64,000 nt of DNA from Bacteroidia bacterium (GCA_016787445.1 JAEUTQ010000069.1:1-64000), one strand, 5' to 3'; shown: positions 54,224 to 63,166, counted from the first letter of the stretch. A program made the numbers and translations. Notes: generated from the letters alone by a model not told the origin.

Positions 54224-54606
54224 TTAAGTTTAGCGGGAACGATTAAATTAAATTGCGGAATGGTAACTTCTATCTCGGAACCATCGCTCATTTTTTTCAT
54301 GGTATAATAGCCTTGCATATACCCGATTTCAGAGACTAAATTACAACCGCTATTGTATTCGAACTTTTCACCCGGCTCCAATATGGGCGTTTCACCAACT
54401 ACACCAACACCATCAACCGTTCTAACTTCATTAATACTATCGAAAATTTCCCAATGCCTTTTAATTAATTGGACAGTCTGATTGCCTTTGTTCTCAATAG
54501 TAATGTAATAAACAAAGAAATAATGGTTTTCGCGCGGATTCGACTGTTCGGGCCAATATTTGCACTCTACCGAAATTTCAATGTTATGAGTTAGTGTTTT
54601 GGTCAT
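54220..54606 (-). CDS. apaG: ApaG-like protein
   Basis: 128 residues of the ApaG fold, a small beta-sandwich: HNIEISVECKYWPEQSNPRENHYFFVYYITIENKGNQTVQLIKRHW, GVGVVGETPILEPGEKFEYNSGCNL, and GYMQGYYTMKK are typical. Linked to cobalt or magnesium resistance in Salmonella CorD, and similar domains are found in F-box proteins; the biochemical role is unsettled. Convergent with queD, with no room for a terminator. Confidence 0.9.
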   Translation of the reverse strand: MTKTLTHNIEISVECKYWPEQSNPRENHYFFVYYITIENKGNQTVQLIKRHWEIFDSINEVRTVDGVGVVGETPILEPGEKFEYNSGCNLVSEIGYMQGYYTMKKMSDGSEIEVTIPQFNLIVPAKLN

Positions 54607-54748
54607 TTTATATGGCTTTATTAAATGCCTGGCCCTTGCAAATTAATATCTTTTTTACCTTCCAAACAAAAGATTTAACAATCTAATTTTCAAACACTTA
54701 TTTTTCGTTAAAATTAGAATTAAAGCCCCTTTCAACCGAATTAAATCG

Positions 54749-54756
54749 TATATTTG
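54749..54756 (+). promoter_or_regulatory. -7 box of rpsA
   Basis: Perfect TATATTTG, giving a leader of about 90 bases to the ATG at 54852. The leader (54762-54851) has short GC-rich patches (CCCTGATAAACCCG) that could fold; self-regulation by S1 is possible but not shown. Confidence 0.45.
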
Positions 54757-54851
54757 TAGCCCGTTTTTTCAGGGAAGAACGGATTTTATAAAATTAATTA
54801 GTTAAACCCCTCGGTTTTACCCTGATAAACCCGATACAAGTAAATTAAAAA

Positions 54852-56642
54852 ATGGCAGATAAAGCCTTAGTAGGAAATCCGGATTTTGACTGGAATTCCA
54901 TTGGAAAAAAACAAGACAATTATTCAAACGACGAACGTTCTAAGTTTGATGAATTGTATGGTAAATCATTAAGTACTGTAAACGATCTTCAGATTCTGGA
55001 AGGTACTGTAGTGGCAAAAAACAACCGTGAAGTTGTTGTGAACATTGGTTATAAATCGGATGGTGTTGTAGCCTTATCAGAATTCCGTTATAATCCTGAT
55101 TTAAAAGTTGGTGATAAAGTTGAAGTTTTCATTGAGAAAGCTGAAGACGCAGCCGGCCAATTAATTTTATCTCATAAAAAAGCGCGTGCTAACAAAAGTT
55201 GGGATCGCGTTAATGAGGCTCTTAACTCTAACGAAGTTATTAAGGGTTATGTTAAGTGTCGCACTAAAGGCGGACTTATCGTGGATGTATTCGGTATCGA
55301 AGCATTCTTACCGGGTTCTCAAATCGACGTTAAACCAATTCGTGATTACGATGTTTACGTTGGTAAGACTATGGAATTTAAAGTTGTAAAAATCAACAAC
55401 GAATTCAAAAACGTAGTAGTTTCTCACAAAGCATTAATTGAAGCTGAAATCGAGAACCAAAAACGTGAAATCATCTCTAAATTAGAAAAAGGACAAGTAT
55501 TAGAAGGAACTGTGAAAAACATTACTTCTTACGGTGTGTTTATTGATTTAGGTGGTGTTGACGGATTAATTCACATTACTGATTTATCATGGGGTCGTAT
55601 TAACCACCCTGAAGAAATCGTTAAGTTAGACGAGAAAATTCAAGTGGTAATTCTTGATTTCGATGATGACAAAAAACGTATTGCTTTAGGTTTAAAACAA
55701 TTATCTTCTCATCCTTGGGATGCTTTAAGCACTGAAATTAAAGTTGGTGATAAAGTAAAAGGTAAAGTTGTAGTTATTGCTGATTACGGTGCATTTATTG
55801 AAGTTGCTCCTGGTGTTGAAGGTTTAATTCACGTAAGTGAAATGAGCTGGAGTCAACATTTACGCAGCGCTCAAGATTTCGTAAAAGTGGGTGATGAAGT
55901 TGAAGCTGTAGTTTTAACTTTAGACCGCGATGAGCGTAAGATGAGCTTAGGCATGAAGCAATTAACTCCTGATCCTTGGAATATGATTATGGAGAAATAC
56001 GCTAAAGGTACTCGTCACACAGGAACTGTTCGCAACTTCACCAATTTTGGTGTGTTTGTTGAATTAGAAGAAGGTGTTGATGGTTTAGTTCATATCTCTG
56101 ATTTATCTTGGAGCAAGAAAATTAAACACCCTAGCGAATTCTGCAAAGTAGGTGATAAAATGGATGTGGTTGTATTGGAAATTGATGGCGAAAACCGTCG
56201 TTTATCTTTAGGCCATAAACAATTAGAAGATAATCCTTGGGATGTATTTGAAACTGTATTTACAATCGACTCTATCCACAATGGTACAGTTATGAGTGTA
56301 AATGATAAAGGTGCTATCATTGGTTTACCTTATGGTGTTGAAGGATTCTGTCCTGCTCGCCACTTAGCTAAAGCTGATGGTACTACTGCTAAAACTGAAG
56401 AAGTATTAGAGTTTAAAGTAATCGAATTTAGTAAGGATGCTAAGCGTATCGTAGTTTCTCACGCTCGTTTACACGAAGAAGTGAAAGAAGAAGCTAAGAA
56501 AGCTGACAAAGCGGCTAAAAAAGCGGATTACGAAGACGCTAAAAAAGCAGTGAAAAAGGTAAAAGACAATGTTGAAAAAACCACTTTAGGTGATATTTCA
56601 GCTTTATCTGACCTTAAAGACAAAATGGACGGCAAAAAATAA
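54852..56642 (+). CDS. rpsA: Ribosomal protein S1
   Basis: The 596-residue S1 protein binds mRNA on the 30S subunit. Six S1 (OB-fold) domains are visible in order: about 45-115, 130-197, 213-285, 300-370, 387-457 and 475-540, each with the G-V-F/Y-I-D/E-L-G pattern (for example ITSYGVFIDLGGVDGLIHITDLSW and FTNFGVFVELEEGVDGLVHISDLSW), then a lysine-rich tail (KKADYEDAKKAVKKVKD). Tandem terminators follow. Confidence 0.95.
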   Translation: MADKALVGNPDFDWNSIGKKQDNYSNDERSKFDELYGKSLSTVNDLQILEGTVVAKNNREVVVNIGYKSDGVVALSEFRYNPDLKVGDKVEVFIEKAEDAAGQLILSHKKARANKSWDRVNEALNSNEVIKGYVKCRTKGGLIVDVFGIEAFLPGSQIDVKPIRDYDVYVGKTMEFKVVKINNEFKNVVVSHKALIEAEIENQKREIISKLEKGQVLEGTVKNITSYGVFIDLGGVDGLIHITDLSWGRINHPEEIVKLDEKIQVVILDFDDDKKRIALGLKQLSSHPWDALSTEIKVGDKVKGKVVVIADYGAFIEVAPGVEGLIHVSEMSWSQHLRSAQDFVKVGDEVEAVVLTLDRDERKMSLGMKQLTPDPWNMIMEKYAKGTRHTGTVRNFTNFGVFVELEEGVDGLVHISDLSWSKKIKHPSEFCKVGDKMDVVVLEIDGENRRLSLGHKQLEDNPWDVFETVFTIDSIHNGTVMSVNDKGAIIGLPYGVEGFCPARHLAKADGTTAKTEEVLEFKVIEFSKDAKRIVVSHARLHEEVKEEAKKADKAAKKADYEDAKKAVKKVKDNVEKTTLGDISALSDLKDKMDGKK

Positions 56643-56715
56643 GCCGCTAGTTATTCACTGATTATCAGTTGAATAACTAAAAAATAATCCGTCCGGACGA
56701 GTTCCGGATAGAGCA

Positions 56716-56747
56716 AACTAAAAACACGCCATGGTTTTTAGTTTTTT
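56716..56747 (+). terminator. First rpsA terminator
   Basis: Stem AACTAAAAAC (56716-56725) with GTTTTTAGTT (56734-56743) and a T run to 56747. Confidence 0.7.
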
Positions 56748-56751
56748 GAGG

Positions 56752-56787
56752 TCCCGATCGTGTTAATAACCGGTCGGGATTTTTTTT
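56752..56787 (+). terminator. Second rpsA terminator
   Basis: Stem TCCCGATCG (56752-56760) with CGGTCGGGA (56771-56779, one G-T pair) and eight T residues. It lies four bases after the first. Two further hairpins lie between the rpsA stop and the first terminator, at 56648-56677 and about 56690-56708. Confidence 0.8.
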
Positions 56788-56871
56788 GCCCTTTTTTTGG
56801 AGGCGGACAATATTTTGGAATACCTTCCGTTATTACTTAAAATGAAAGTATAAACCCATAAATCCCCGCCG

Positions 56872-57066
56872 ATGATAAAAACATCTACTCTACCTTCTTC
56901 TTTACACACCGAAAACAAAACTGAAACTTCTAAAAAAGGAGAACAGCAGTTACCTGAATTCGCAGAGCCTTCAGCTAATTGCATCAATAACATTTTAAAC
57001 TACTCCAAATCATTAAAGGTTTTAAAAAGCCAATTGATTAACGAAATTGAAGTAGTACATACTTAA
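56872..57066 (+). CDS. Small hypothetical protein (64 residues)
   Basis: A 64-residue cytosolic protein whose C-terminal half (CINNILNYSKSLKVLKSQLINEIEVV) resembles a short helical pattern (ILxYS+xL) that I recall in small Bacteroidota proteins of unknown function. It is closed in by the rpsA terminators upstream and its own terminator right after the stop, so it is an independent unit. Confidence 0.6.
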   Translation: MIKTSTLPSSLHTENKTETSKKGEQQLPEFAEPSANCINNILNYSKSLKVLKSQLINEIEVVHT

Positions 57067-57096
57067 AAAAAAGCCCCGAATTATCGGGGCTTTTTT
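57067..57096. terminator. Bidirectional terminator between the 64-residue gene and nadB
   Basis: A perfect 13-bp stem (57067-57079 with 57084-57096), 4-base loop, A run and T run on the two sides. It overlaps the nadB stop codon (57095-57097). Confidence 0.9.
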
Positions 57097-58669
57097 ATTC
57101 AACAACTTCTGTTTTTTTATACTGTTGCATATAATGCAAGCCAACACTCTCTTTGCGTTGCATGGCATGTTTAATAATTAAATAGCCAACGCATATAATG
57201 TTTCTTAACTCACATAATTTAGGCGTAATGATAGTTTTATCGTAAAGCGCTTCGTTCTCCTTGTATAAAATCTCTAAACGATCGAAGGCACGCTTTAAAC
57301 GTAAATTACTTCTCACAATCCCAACATAGTTACTCATAATCTGCTGAACTTCCTTTTGAGACTGTGTAATCAAAATCATTTCCTCCGCCTGCTCTGTTCC
57401 TTCTGCATTCCAATTAGGAATATTTTCTTTGAACTGAATAGAATCAATCATTGACGAAGCATGTTCAGCTGCACTATGTGCAAATACACAAGCTTCCAAT
57501 AATGAATTACTTGCCAATCGGTTTGCGCCATGTAATCCGGTACAAGCACATTCACCAATAGCAAATAAATTATCAATTGTAGACTTACCATTTTCATCTA
57601 CAATAATTCCTCCGCATAAATAATGCATCGCAGGCACTACCGGTATCATTCGCATAAATGGATCAATACCTAAGCTCATGCATTTATTATAAATATTCGG
57701 GAAATGTTCTATGAATCCTTTACGGTCTAAATGACGGCAATCCAAATACACAAAATCATCACCGCGTATTTTCATTTCATTATCGATGGCGCGTGCAACG
57801 ATATCACGTGGTGCTAAAGAACCTCGCGAATCATATTTCTGCATAAATTCTTTCCCATCGAGTGTCTTCAATACAGCTCCAAATCCTCTAATTGCTTCTG
57901 TAATTAAAAAACTCGGGTGCTCATTTGGATTATAAAGCGATGTTGGATGAAACTGTACAAACTCCATGTCTTTAACATGACCTTTGGCACGATACACCAT
58001 GGCAATACCATCACCTGTAGCAATCGTTGGATTAGTAGTAGTTGCATACACATGTCCTGCCCCACCCGTTGCCATTACCGTAACTTTTGCCAACACCGTT
58101 TCAATTTTTTGTGACTTAGTGTTTAAAACATAAGCTCCATAGCATGTAATTCCTTTTGTTTTTGACGTTACCAACTCACCTAAATGATGTTGCGTAATAA
58201 TATCAATAGCAAAATGATGATCGAGAATATTAATATTGGGGTGTTTGCGTACTTGTTCAATTAAAGCGCGTTCAATTTCATATCCGGTTATATCCTTATG
58301 ATGTAAAATGCGGTGTTCGCTATGACCACCTTCCTTTGCCAAATCATAATCGCCATTTTGTGCTTTATCGAAACGTGTACCAAGTTCAATCAATTCTTTT
58401 ACGCGTTGTGTTCCTTCGGTTACCACCTTTCGCACAATTTTCTCATCGCACAATCCAGCCCCTGCCACTAAAGTATCCTGAACATGTTTCTCAAAACTAT
58501 CCTTATCATGCCACACAGCGGCAATACCTCCCTGTGCGTACTTGGTATTACTCTCCTCTTCATTGGCCTTGGTAATAAGAAACACCTTTTTGGTTTCCGC
58601 TACTTTTAAAGCAAAACTAAGGCCGGCAATACCAGAACCAATTACTAAATAGTCGGTTTTATGTTGCAT
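57095..58669 (-). CDS. nadB: L-aspartate oxidase
   Basis: A 524-residue FAD enzyme that oxidises L-aspartate to iminoaspartate for NAD synthesis. FAD motif GSGIAGLSFALK (residues 8-19), NTKYAQGGIAAV, DTLVAGAGLCDE, the active-site EGGHSEHRILHH and GGIIVDENGKSTIDNLFAIGECACTGLHGANRLASNSLLE; length is normal. The partner nadA is not in the window. Divergent from nfu with overlapping promoters. Confidence 0.95.
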   Translation of the reverse strand: MQHKTDYLVIGSGIAGLSFALKVAETKKVFLITKANEEESNTKYAQGGIAAVWHDKDSFEKHVQDTLVAGAGLCDEKIVRKVVTEGTQRVKELIELGTRFDKAQNGDYDLAKEGGHSEHRILHHKDITGYEIERALIEQVRKHPNINILDHHFAIDIITQHHLGELVTSKTKGITCYGAYVLNTKSQKIETVLAKVTVMATGGAGHVYATTTNPTIATGDGIAMVYRAKGHVKDMEFVQFHPTSLYNPNEHPSFLITEAIRGFGAVLKTLDGKEFMQKYDSRGSLAPRDIVARAIDNEMKIRGDDFVYLDCRHLDRKGFIEHFPNIYNKCMSLGIDPFMRMIPVVPAMHYLCGGIIVDENGKSTIDNLFAIGECACTGLHGANRLASNSLLEACVFAHSAAEHASSMIDSIQFKENIPNWNAEGTEQAEEMILITQSQKEVQQIMSNYVGIVRSNLRLKRAFDRLEILYKENEALYDKTIITPKLCELRNIICVGYLIIKHAMQRKESVGLHYMQQYKKTEVVE

Positions 58670-58680
58670 AATTTAACACT

Positions 58681-58688
58681 CAAAGGTA
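58681..58688 (-). promoter_or_regulatory. -7 box of nadB
   Basis: Perfect TACCTTTG on the minus strand, 11 bases before the ATG at 58669. Its -33 region overlaps that of the nfu promoter. Confidence 0.5.
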
Positions 58689-58712
58689 AACAATTATACG
58701 CTTTATTGTTCG

Positions 58713-58720
58713 TAAATTTG
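58713..58720 (+). promoter_or_regulatory. -7 box of nfu
   Basis: Perfect TAAATTTG, four bases before the ATG at 58725, suggesting a leaderless mRNA. Back to back with the nadB box, 24 bases apart. Confidence 0.5.
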
Positions 58721-58724
58721 ACGC

Positions 58725-59348
58725 ATGAATCCGAACGAAATCCCATACATCATATACGCCGAGGAAACTCCTAATCCTGCTACCATGAAATTTGTAGCAA
58801 ACCGTTTACTCTTAGTGAGTGGTGCAACGGCCGATTATAAATCAGTTGCTGATGCCAAAGATGCTCCCATCGCAAAAGCACTGTTTAATTTCCCTTTTGT
58901 AAAACATGTTTTCATTTCGTTTAACTACATTACCATTACCAAACATGATTCGGTATTGTGGGAAGATATCTCTTATGAATTACGCATCTTTATTACGGAT
59001 TATTTAAATAAAGGAAATACTGTTGTAGATAAATTACCTGAACAACAAGTAGCGGCCGATTCTTCTTTTACAAAAACGGTTAATATCAATACTCAACATA
59101 ATGCTCCCAAAAATGATATTGAAAACAAAATCATTGAAGTACTCGAGCAATATATTCGTCCCGCTGTTGAACAAGATGGCGGACTCATCACCTTTAAAGA
59201 ATTAAACGACGGTATTGTAACTGTACAAATGCGAGGAAGCTGCAGTGGTTGTCCGAGCAGCACAATGACTCTCAAAGCAGGCATTGAAGCTTTATTAAAG
59301 CGCCTTTTACCTGATCACGTAAAAGAAGTGGTAAGTGAAGCGATGTAG
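58725..59348 (+). CDS. nfuA: NifU-like Fe-S scaffold/carrier (Nfu)
   Basis: A 207-residue protein with an N-terminal Nfu_N domain (residues 12-95, TPNPATMKFVANR) and a C-terminal NifU domain (135-205) with the cluster-binding CSGC (Cys173, Cys176) in MRGSCSGCPSSTM. Carries [4Fe-4S] clusters to target proteins such as NadA. The neighbour nadB makes the NadA substrate, so the pair fits NAD synthesis. Symbol by domain content; it may also be called nfu. Confidence 0.88.
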   Translation: MNPNEIPYIIYAEETPNPATMKFVANRLLLVSGATADYKSVADAKDAPIAKALFNFPFVKHVFISFNYITITKHDSVLWEDISYELRIFITDYLNKGNTVVDKLPEQQVAADSSFTKTVNINTQHNAPKNDIENKIIEVLEQYIRPAVEQDGGLITFKELNDGIVTVQMRGSCSGCPSSTMTLKAGIEALLKRLLPDHVKEVVSEAM

Positions 59349-59460
59349 TTATTTATTATTTCTGGTTTCTTGTTTTAAAGTTTTTATCTTTTTGATTAAA
59401 CGAGCCTATCCAGTTTAGCAATCAACCAGAAACATGAAATTTTAAACAAGAAATAAATTC

Positions 59461-60090
59461 ATGAAAACGGCCATTATATTCGGAGTAACAGGTTTAACAG
59501 GAAAAGCTCTTTTGCACAATATTGTAGAGGATGCCCGTTACTCCAAAATTTATATCGTTACCCGACGACCTTGCGGATTTATACATCCAAAAGTTGAAGA
59601 AATACTTTTCAATTATAAAGACTTTAAAGAAATGCCTCCTATAAAGGCTGATCACGTTTTCTGTTGCTTGGGAACTACCATAAAAAAAGCTGGCTCAAAA
59701 GAAGCACAACAAATCATTGACCGTGATTATCCTATTGAAATTGCCAAATATTCTAATACACTTGGCGTCGAAAAAATGGTTACAGTTTCTTCTATTGGCG
59801 CTGATGCCAAATCATCGAATTTCTATTTACGTACCAAAGGTGAAATGGAAGAAGGTGTAAAATCAAATTTTAAACATTCCGTATTTGTTCGTCCCTCTTT
59901 TTTATTGGGTAACAGAGAAGAAATGCGTATTGGTGAAAAGATTGGGATTGCTTTATTTTCCATCATCAACCCTCTTTTATTCGGCAGTTTATCCAAATAT
60001 AAAGGCATTCACGTGAGCCAACTCTCAAAAGCGATGATTAACGCTTGTTTTAATAAAACGGAAGAGGTTTTATATTATAAAGATTTTTAA
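59461..60090 (+). CDS. NAD(P)-binding oxidoreductase, TIP30/atypical SDR type
   Basis: A 209-residue atypical short-chain protein: IFGVTGLTGKALLHNI (residues 5-20), ADHVFCCLGTTIKKAGSKEA, VEKMVTVSSIGADAKSSNFYLRTKGEMEEG with Ser and Tyr-x-x-x-Lys-like residues, and FVRPSFLLGNREEMR. Resembles human TIP30/HTATIP2 and small bacterial NAD(P) proteins; substrate unknown. Preceded by 112 bases with a loose repeat (TTTCTGGTTT) but no clear promoter. Confidence 0.82.
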   Translation: MKTAIIFGVTGLTGKALLHNIVEDARYSKIYIVTRRPCGFIHPKVEEILFNYKDFKEMPPIKADHVFCCLGTTIKKAGSKEAQQIIDRDYPIEIAKYSNTLGVEKMVTVSSIGADAKSSNFYLRTKGEMEEGVKSNFKHSVFVRPSFLLGNREEMRIGEKIGIALFSIINPLLFGSLSKYKGIHVSQLSKAMINACFNKTEEVLYYKDF

Positions 60091-60092
60091 TT

Positions 60093-60136
60093 CTACAATT
60101 TGTAGCAACAATTTTCTTAATCCTTGCTTAAATTTA
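60093..60136 (+). promoter_or_regulatory. Promoter with the same operator candidate (motif copy 2)
   Basis: The 18-mer CTACAATTTGTAGCAACA (60093-60110) equals the motif at 16995-17012 except for three central bases. Exactly 18 bases later comes the -7 box TAAATTTA (60129-60136; last base A for G), four bases before the GTG at 60141. Position and distance match copy 1. Confidence 0.6.
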
Positions 60137-60140
60137 TCTC

Positions 60141-61529
60141 GTGTTTGCAATTATCGATATTGAAACCTGCGGAGGGAAATTTGATTTCCGACATGGAAGA
60201 ATTACTGAAATTTGTATTGTAAAGCACGATGGTTTACAAGTAATAGATGTTTGGTCGACACTCATTAATCCGGAGTGCCACATCAGCACCTACTTTACCA
60301 GTCTTACCGGTATAACCAATGACATGGTTCGTGATGCCCCTAAATTTTATGAAGTAGCTAAGAAAATCATTGAAATGACCGAAGGTTGCATTTTTGTTGC
60401 GCACAATGTAGGTTTTGATTATGGGTTTATAAAAGAAGAATTTGCGTCATTAGGATACAAATACAGAAAGGATACTTTATGCACAGTTAGACTAAGCAGA
60501 AAATTAATACCGGGAAGAATTTCCTACAGCTTAGGTCATTTATGCGCCTCCTTGGGAATAGAAATTGAAGGAAGACACCGCGCACAAGGCGATGCGGAAG
60601 CTACGGCTAAATTATTTGATTTGTTATTGCAATTAAAATCACAACATCCTCAATACAAAAATATGGGCGTAGAAGAAATCATGACACGCCGCATTGATAA
60701 AATTAAAGAATATATTCTCAAAAAATTACCGGAAGAATGTGGTGTGTATTATTTCCTGAATAAGGATCAAGAGATTATTTACATTGGAAAAAGTACCAAT
60801 ATGTATCAGCGGGCCATTGCACACTTTAACAGTAAAGAGAACAAAAGCAAAAAGCTCCTGAATGATTTATACAATGTTGATTTTGTAGTTACCGGAAGTG
60901 AATTAGTAGCGCTTCTGCATGAATCTTCTGAAATCAAAAAGCATAAACCTAAATATAACCGTGCGCGCAAAGCCGATGAGTTTACTCACAGTATAGACTC
61001 CTTCAAAGACAAAAGCGGCATCATCAACTTTAAGATTGTTGCTTACGAAGAATCGGAGAACGCTGTAGATTCATTCGTCACATACTCTTCAGCACGCGAA
61101 AAACTAGAAAAATGGATTGATGAATATGAGTTGTGTTTACGCTATTGCGGATTAACGGGAGAAGACGCCGTTTGTTTTAATCATCAGATAAAAAAATGTA
61201 AAGGCATTTGTAACAATGAAGAAGAAGTTGAAGTGTATAACAAACGTGCTGAAGAAGTGATAAAAAAATCGGCTTACGAAAAATCAAATTTTCTTATTCT
61301 TGACAAAGGCCGTCATCATGAAGAAAGAGCTTTGATTCTAATTGAAAACAATCAATACAAAGGATATGGTTTTATTGACTCCAGTCATCAAATAAATTCT
61401 ATGGATGATTGCCGCGACATCATCACTCACGCACCCTATTATCCTGATAGCGATAATCTGGTAAAAGGCTGGATGCGCACCAACAAATACTATAAAACCT
61501 TTGAATTAACTGTCAATAATTTTAATTAA
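60141..61529 (+). CDS. DnaQ-like exonuclease fused to GIY-YIG nuclease
   Basis: A 462-residue fusion: a DEDDh 3'-5' exonuclease (residues 1-165; D6-I-E8, HNVGFD with Asp93, HRAQGD with His146 and Asp151), then a GIY-YIG nuclease (about 198-275, GVYYF ... IIYIGKS) and a UvrC-like C-terminal part with CKGIC (about 352-356). Similar fusions (for example Rv2191 of Mycobacterium) are thought to act in DNA repair, like Cho. Starts at a GTG. The promoter carries the shared palindrome motif. Confidence 0.9.
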   Translation: MFAIIDIETCGGKFDFRHGRITEICIVKHDGLQVIDVWSTLINPECHISTYFTSLTGITNDMVRDAPKFYEVAKKIIEMTEGCIFVAHNVGFDYGFIKEEFASLGYKYRKDTLCTVRLSRKLIPGRISYSLGHLCASLGIEIEGRHRAQGDAEATAKLFDLLLQLKSQHPQYKNMGVEEIMTRRIDKIKEYILKKLPEECGVYYFLNKDQEIIYIGKSTNMYQRAIAHFNSKENKSKKLLNDLYNVDFVVTGSELVALLHESSEIKKHKPKYNRARKADEFTHSIDSFKDKSGIINFKIVAYEESENAVDSFVTYSSAREKLEKWIDEYELCLRYCGLTGEDAVCFNHQIKKCKGICNNEEEVEVYNKRAEEVIKKSAYEKSNFLILDKGRHHEERALILIENNQYKGYGFIDSSHQINSMDDCRDIITHAPYYPDSDNLVKGWMRTNKYYKTFELTVNNFN

Positions 61530-61560
61530 AAAGCCCCATAACTTTTATGTTATGAGGCTT
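61527..61560 (-). terminator. Terminator after the beta-propeller gene
   Basis: Stem AAGCCCCATAAC (61531-61542) with GTTATGAGGCTT (61549-61560, one mismatch). The A run at 61528-61532 gives a T tract on the minus strand, and the hairpin may also end the exonuclease transcript. Confidence 0.6.
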
Positions 61561-61579
61561 AATCGTAATTATCGCTATT

Positions 61580-63148
61580 TTATAATGTTTTGTGTTTGGT
61601 AATTGTTTGTTCGTTAAATCGAATAAAATAATTACCTGTTTGATCGAAGCGAGGTGCATAACAACCTTTAAGCTTTCCTAATATTTTACCACTTGCCAAA
61701 TCAAAACGAACAAATTCATTCTGATCATCTTCATCCTTACCGGTCCACACAATGTAAGCATCTCCTTTAAATTCTGTAAACAAAACTTTATTTGTGGAAG
61801 TAGCGTAATTTTTTACTCCTGCCGGAGAATAAGATGCAATTCCTTCTTCGCCTTTAATAATATAGTTTTTGTCGTACTCAAAAATATACTTAGGTTTTCC
61901 GATTTCTTTACCTAACTCTACTTTGCTCTTTATCTTACCTGATGATGGTTCTAAATAATATACAAACTTTGGAGAACAGGCAACCAGTGTATTTCCATCC
62001 ATCAAAATAGTACACTCTGATTTTGAAAATTTATCTTCTGTAAACACCGTCTCAGCAGTCCATAATTGCTTTCCACTGGCCGCGTCAAACGCACGAATAT
62101 CCGATTTACCTTCATATACATTTTTTGCAATATTAGTAGTAGCGCCATTATTGGCATTATATACCGACTTAGCTTTACGGATATAACCTCCGAATTTTGC
62201 AATTAAAACATTATCAGACACCAGGAGTTCTGACACTACATCATTATTGTCTAATTTTTCACTCTTCCATAGCAATGCTCCTGTATTTATATCAAGCTTC
62301 TTAATTGCTTTCTCGCCTTTTGACAAATCGCATAAATATACCGCATCTTTATCTACTGTTGGTAACGGTGATTTCCCGATTTCCTGAGATGTCATGCCTG
62401 CATCTACCATATCAAAAGTAGTTGTCCATAAGACTGAACCATTTTTTAAATCTAATACAGTAATACCTTCATAAATCACAAACACCTTTCCGTTTTTAAC
62501 CATTACATTCATCATTATATCCGGATCATCGCTGCTCAATAATAATCGGTTAATATGAGTAACCGCTCTTGCCTTAATGGCTGTTGACCACGTATTTCCT
62601 CCAGAAGCCTTAACTGTTACATCAAATGTGTTACCCGCACTTGAGTTCTTTAAAAATTTATCTTTGAAGTACAGTTCAACAAATGTATTAGTAGCCTCAT
62701 CAACTGTATAAGTGGCAAATGTTTGCTTTACCTTCGTTTTTTTAACCTTATTACTTTTATCTTTCAGAGTAGATTCAGTAACAGAACTGTTTATTTGTCC
62801 GGTTTTGGAATCGAGGTAAATTGTAGTTTTAGTATCTTCTTTTGGTTTGTTATAAACCACCTCTACCGGATCTCCTTCTTTAGCCCATAAGAAAGTCCAG
62901 TCTTCAACAGACTTAATACCTAGACGTTCTTTTGCGTTAAATGTCCATAATGTTTTACCATTGGTTCCATCCACCATCGAAAAGGCTTTTAAATCGCCAA
63001 TAATAATCATAGATAAATCCGCGTTACAGGAATTCCATTTGTTTTCTACATCAACTTTGGTTTCCCATTCTTTTTTAAATTCAGTTTGAGAGAAAAGTAT
63101 TCCGCTAAAAAATAGCAGCGATGCCACAAGCATTTTCTTTGTTTTCAT
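61580..63148 (-). CDS. Exported PQQ-like beta-propeller protein
   Basis: About 522 residues, starting at the ATG at 63148 (MKTKKMLVASLLFFSGILFSQ, a signal peptide); an earlier ATG at 63169 would lengthen the leader without signal. The protein has several outer-membrane-type beta-propeller blades (GTNGKTLWTFNAKER, NGSVLWTTTFDM, NTGALLWKSEKLDNND, ASGKQLWTAETV) with the PQQ-like DxxTGxxxW turns. No catalytic site seen; likely a binding or structural protein. Its neighbour is a LuxR-type regulator, and it may be in its regulon. Confidence 0.82.
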   Translation of the reverse strand: MKTKKMLVASLLFFSGILFSQTEFKKEWETKVDVENKWNSCNADLSMIIIGDLKAFSMVDGTNGKTLWTFNAKERLGIKSVEDWTFLWAKEGDPVEVVYNKPKEDTKTTIYLDSKTGQINSSVTESTLKDKSNKVKKTKVKQTFATYTVDEATNTFVELYFKDKFLKNSSAGNTFDVTVKASGGNTWSTAIKARAVTHINRLLLSSDDPDIMMNVMVKNGKVFVIYEGITVLDLKNGSVLWTTTFDMVDAGMTSQEIGKSPLPTVDKDAVYLCDLSKGEKAIKKLDINTGALLWKSEKLDNNDVVSELLVSDNVLIAKFGGYIRKAKSVYNANNGATTNIAKNVYEGKSDIRAFDAASGKQLWTAETVFTEDKFSKSECTILMDGNTLVACSPKFVYYLEPSSGKIKSKVELGKEIGKPKYIFEYDKNYIIKGEEGIASYSPAGVKNYATSTNKVLFTEFKGDAYIVWTGKDEDDQNEFVRFDLASGKILGKLKGCYAPRFDQTGNYFIRFNEQTITKHKTL

Positions 63149-63166
63149 AATTGTTGGTTTATGCCT

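Noticed and set aside
54607-54851. tRNA or riboswitch before rpsA
   Set aside because: No cloverleaf or T-loop (GGTTCRANTCC) was seen, and the leader folds only weakly by eye.
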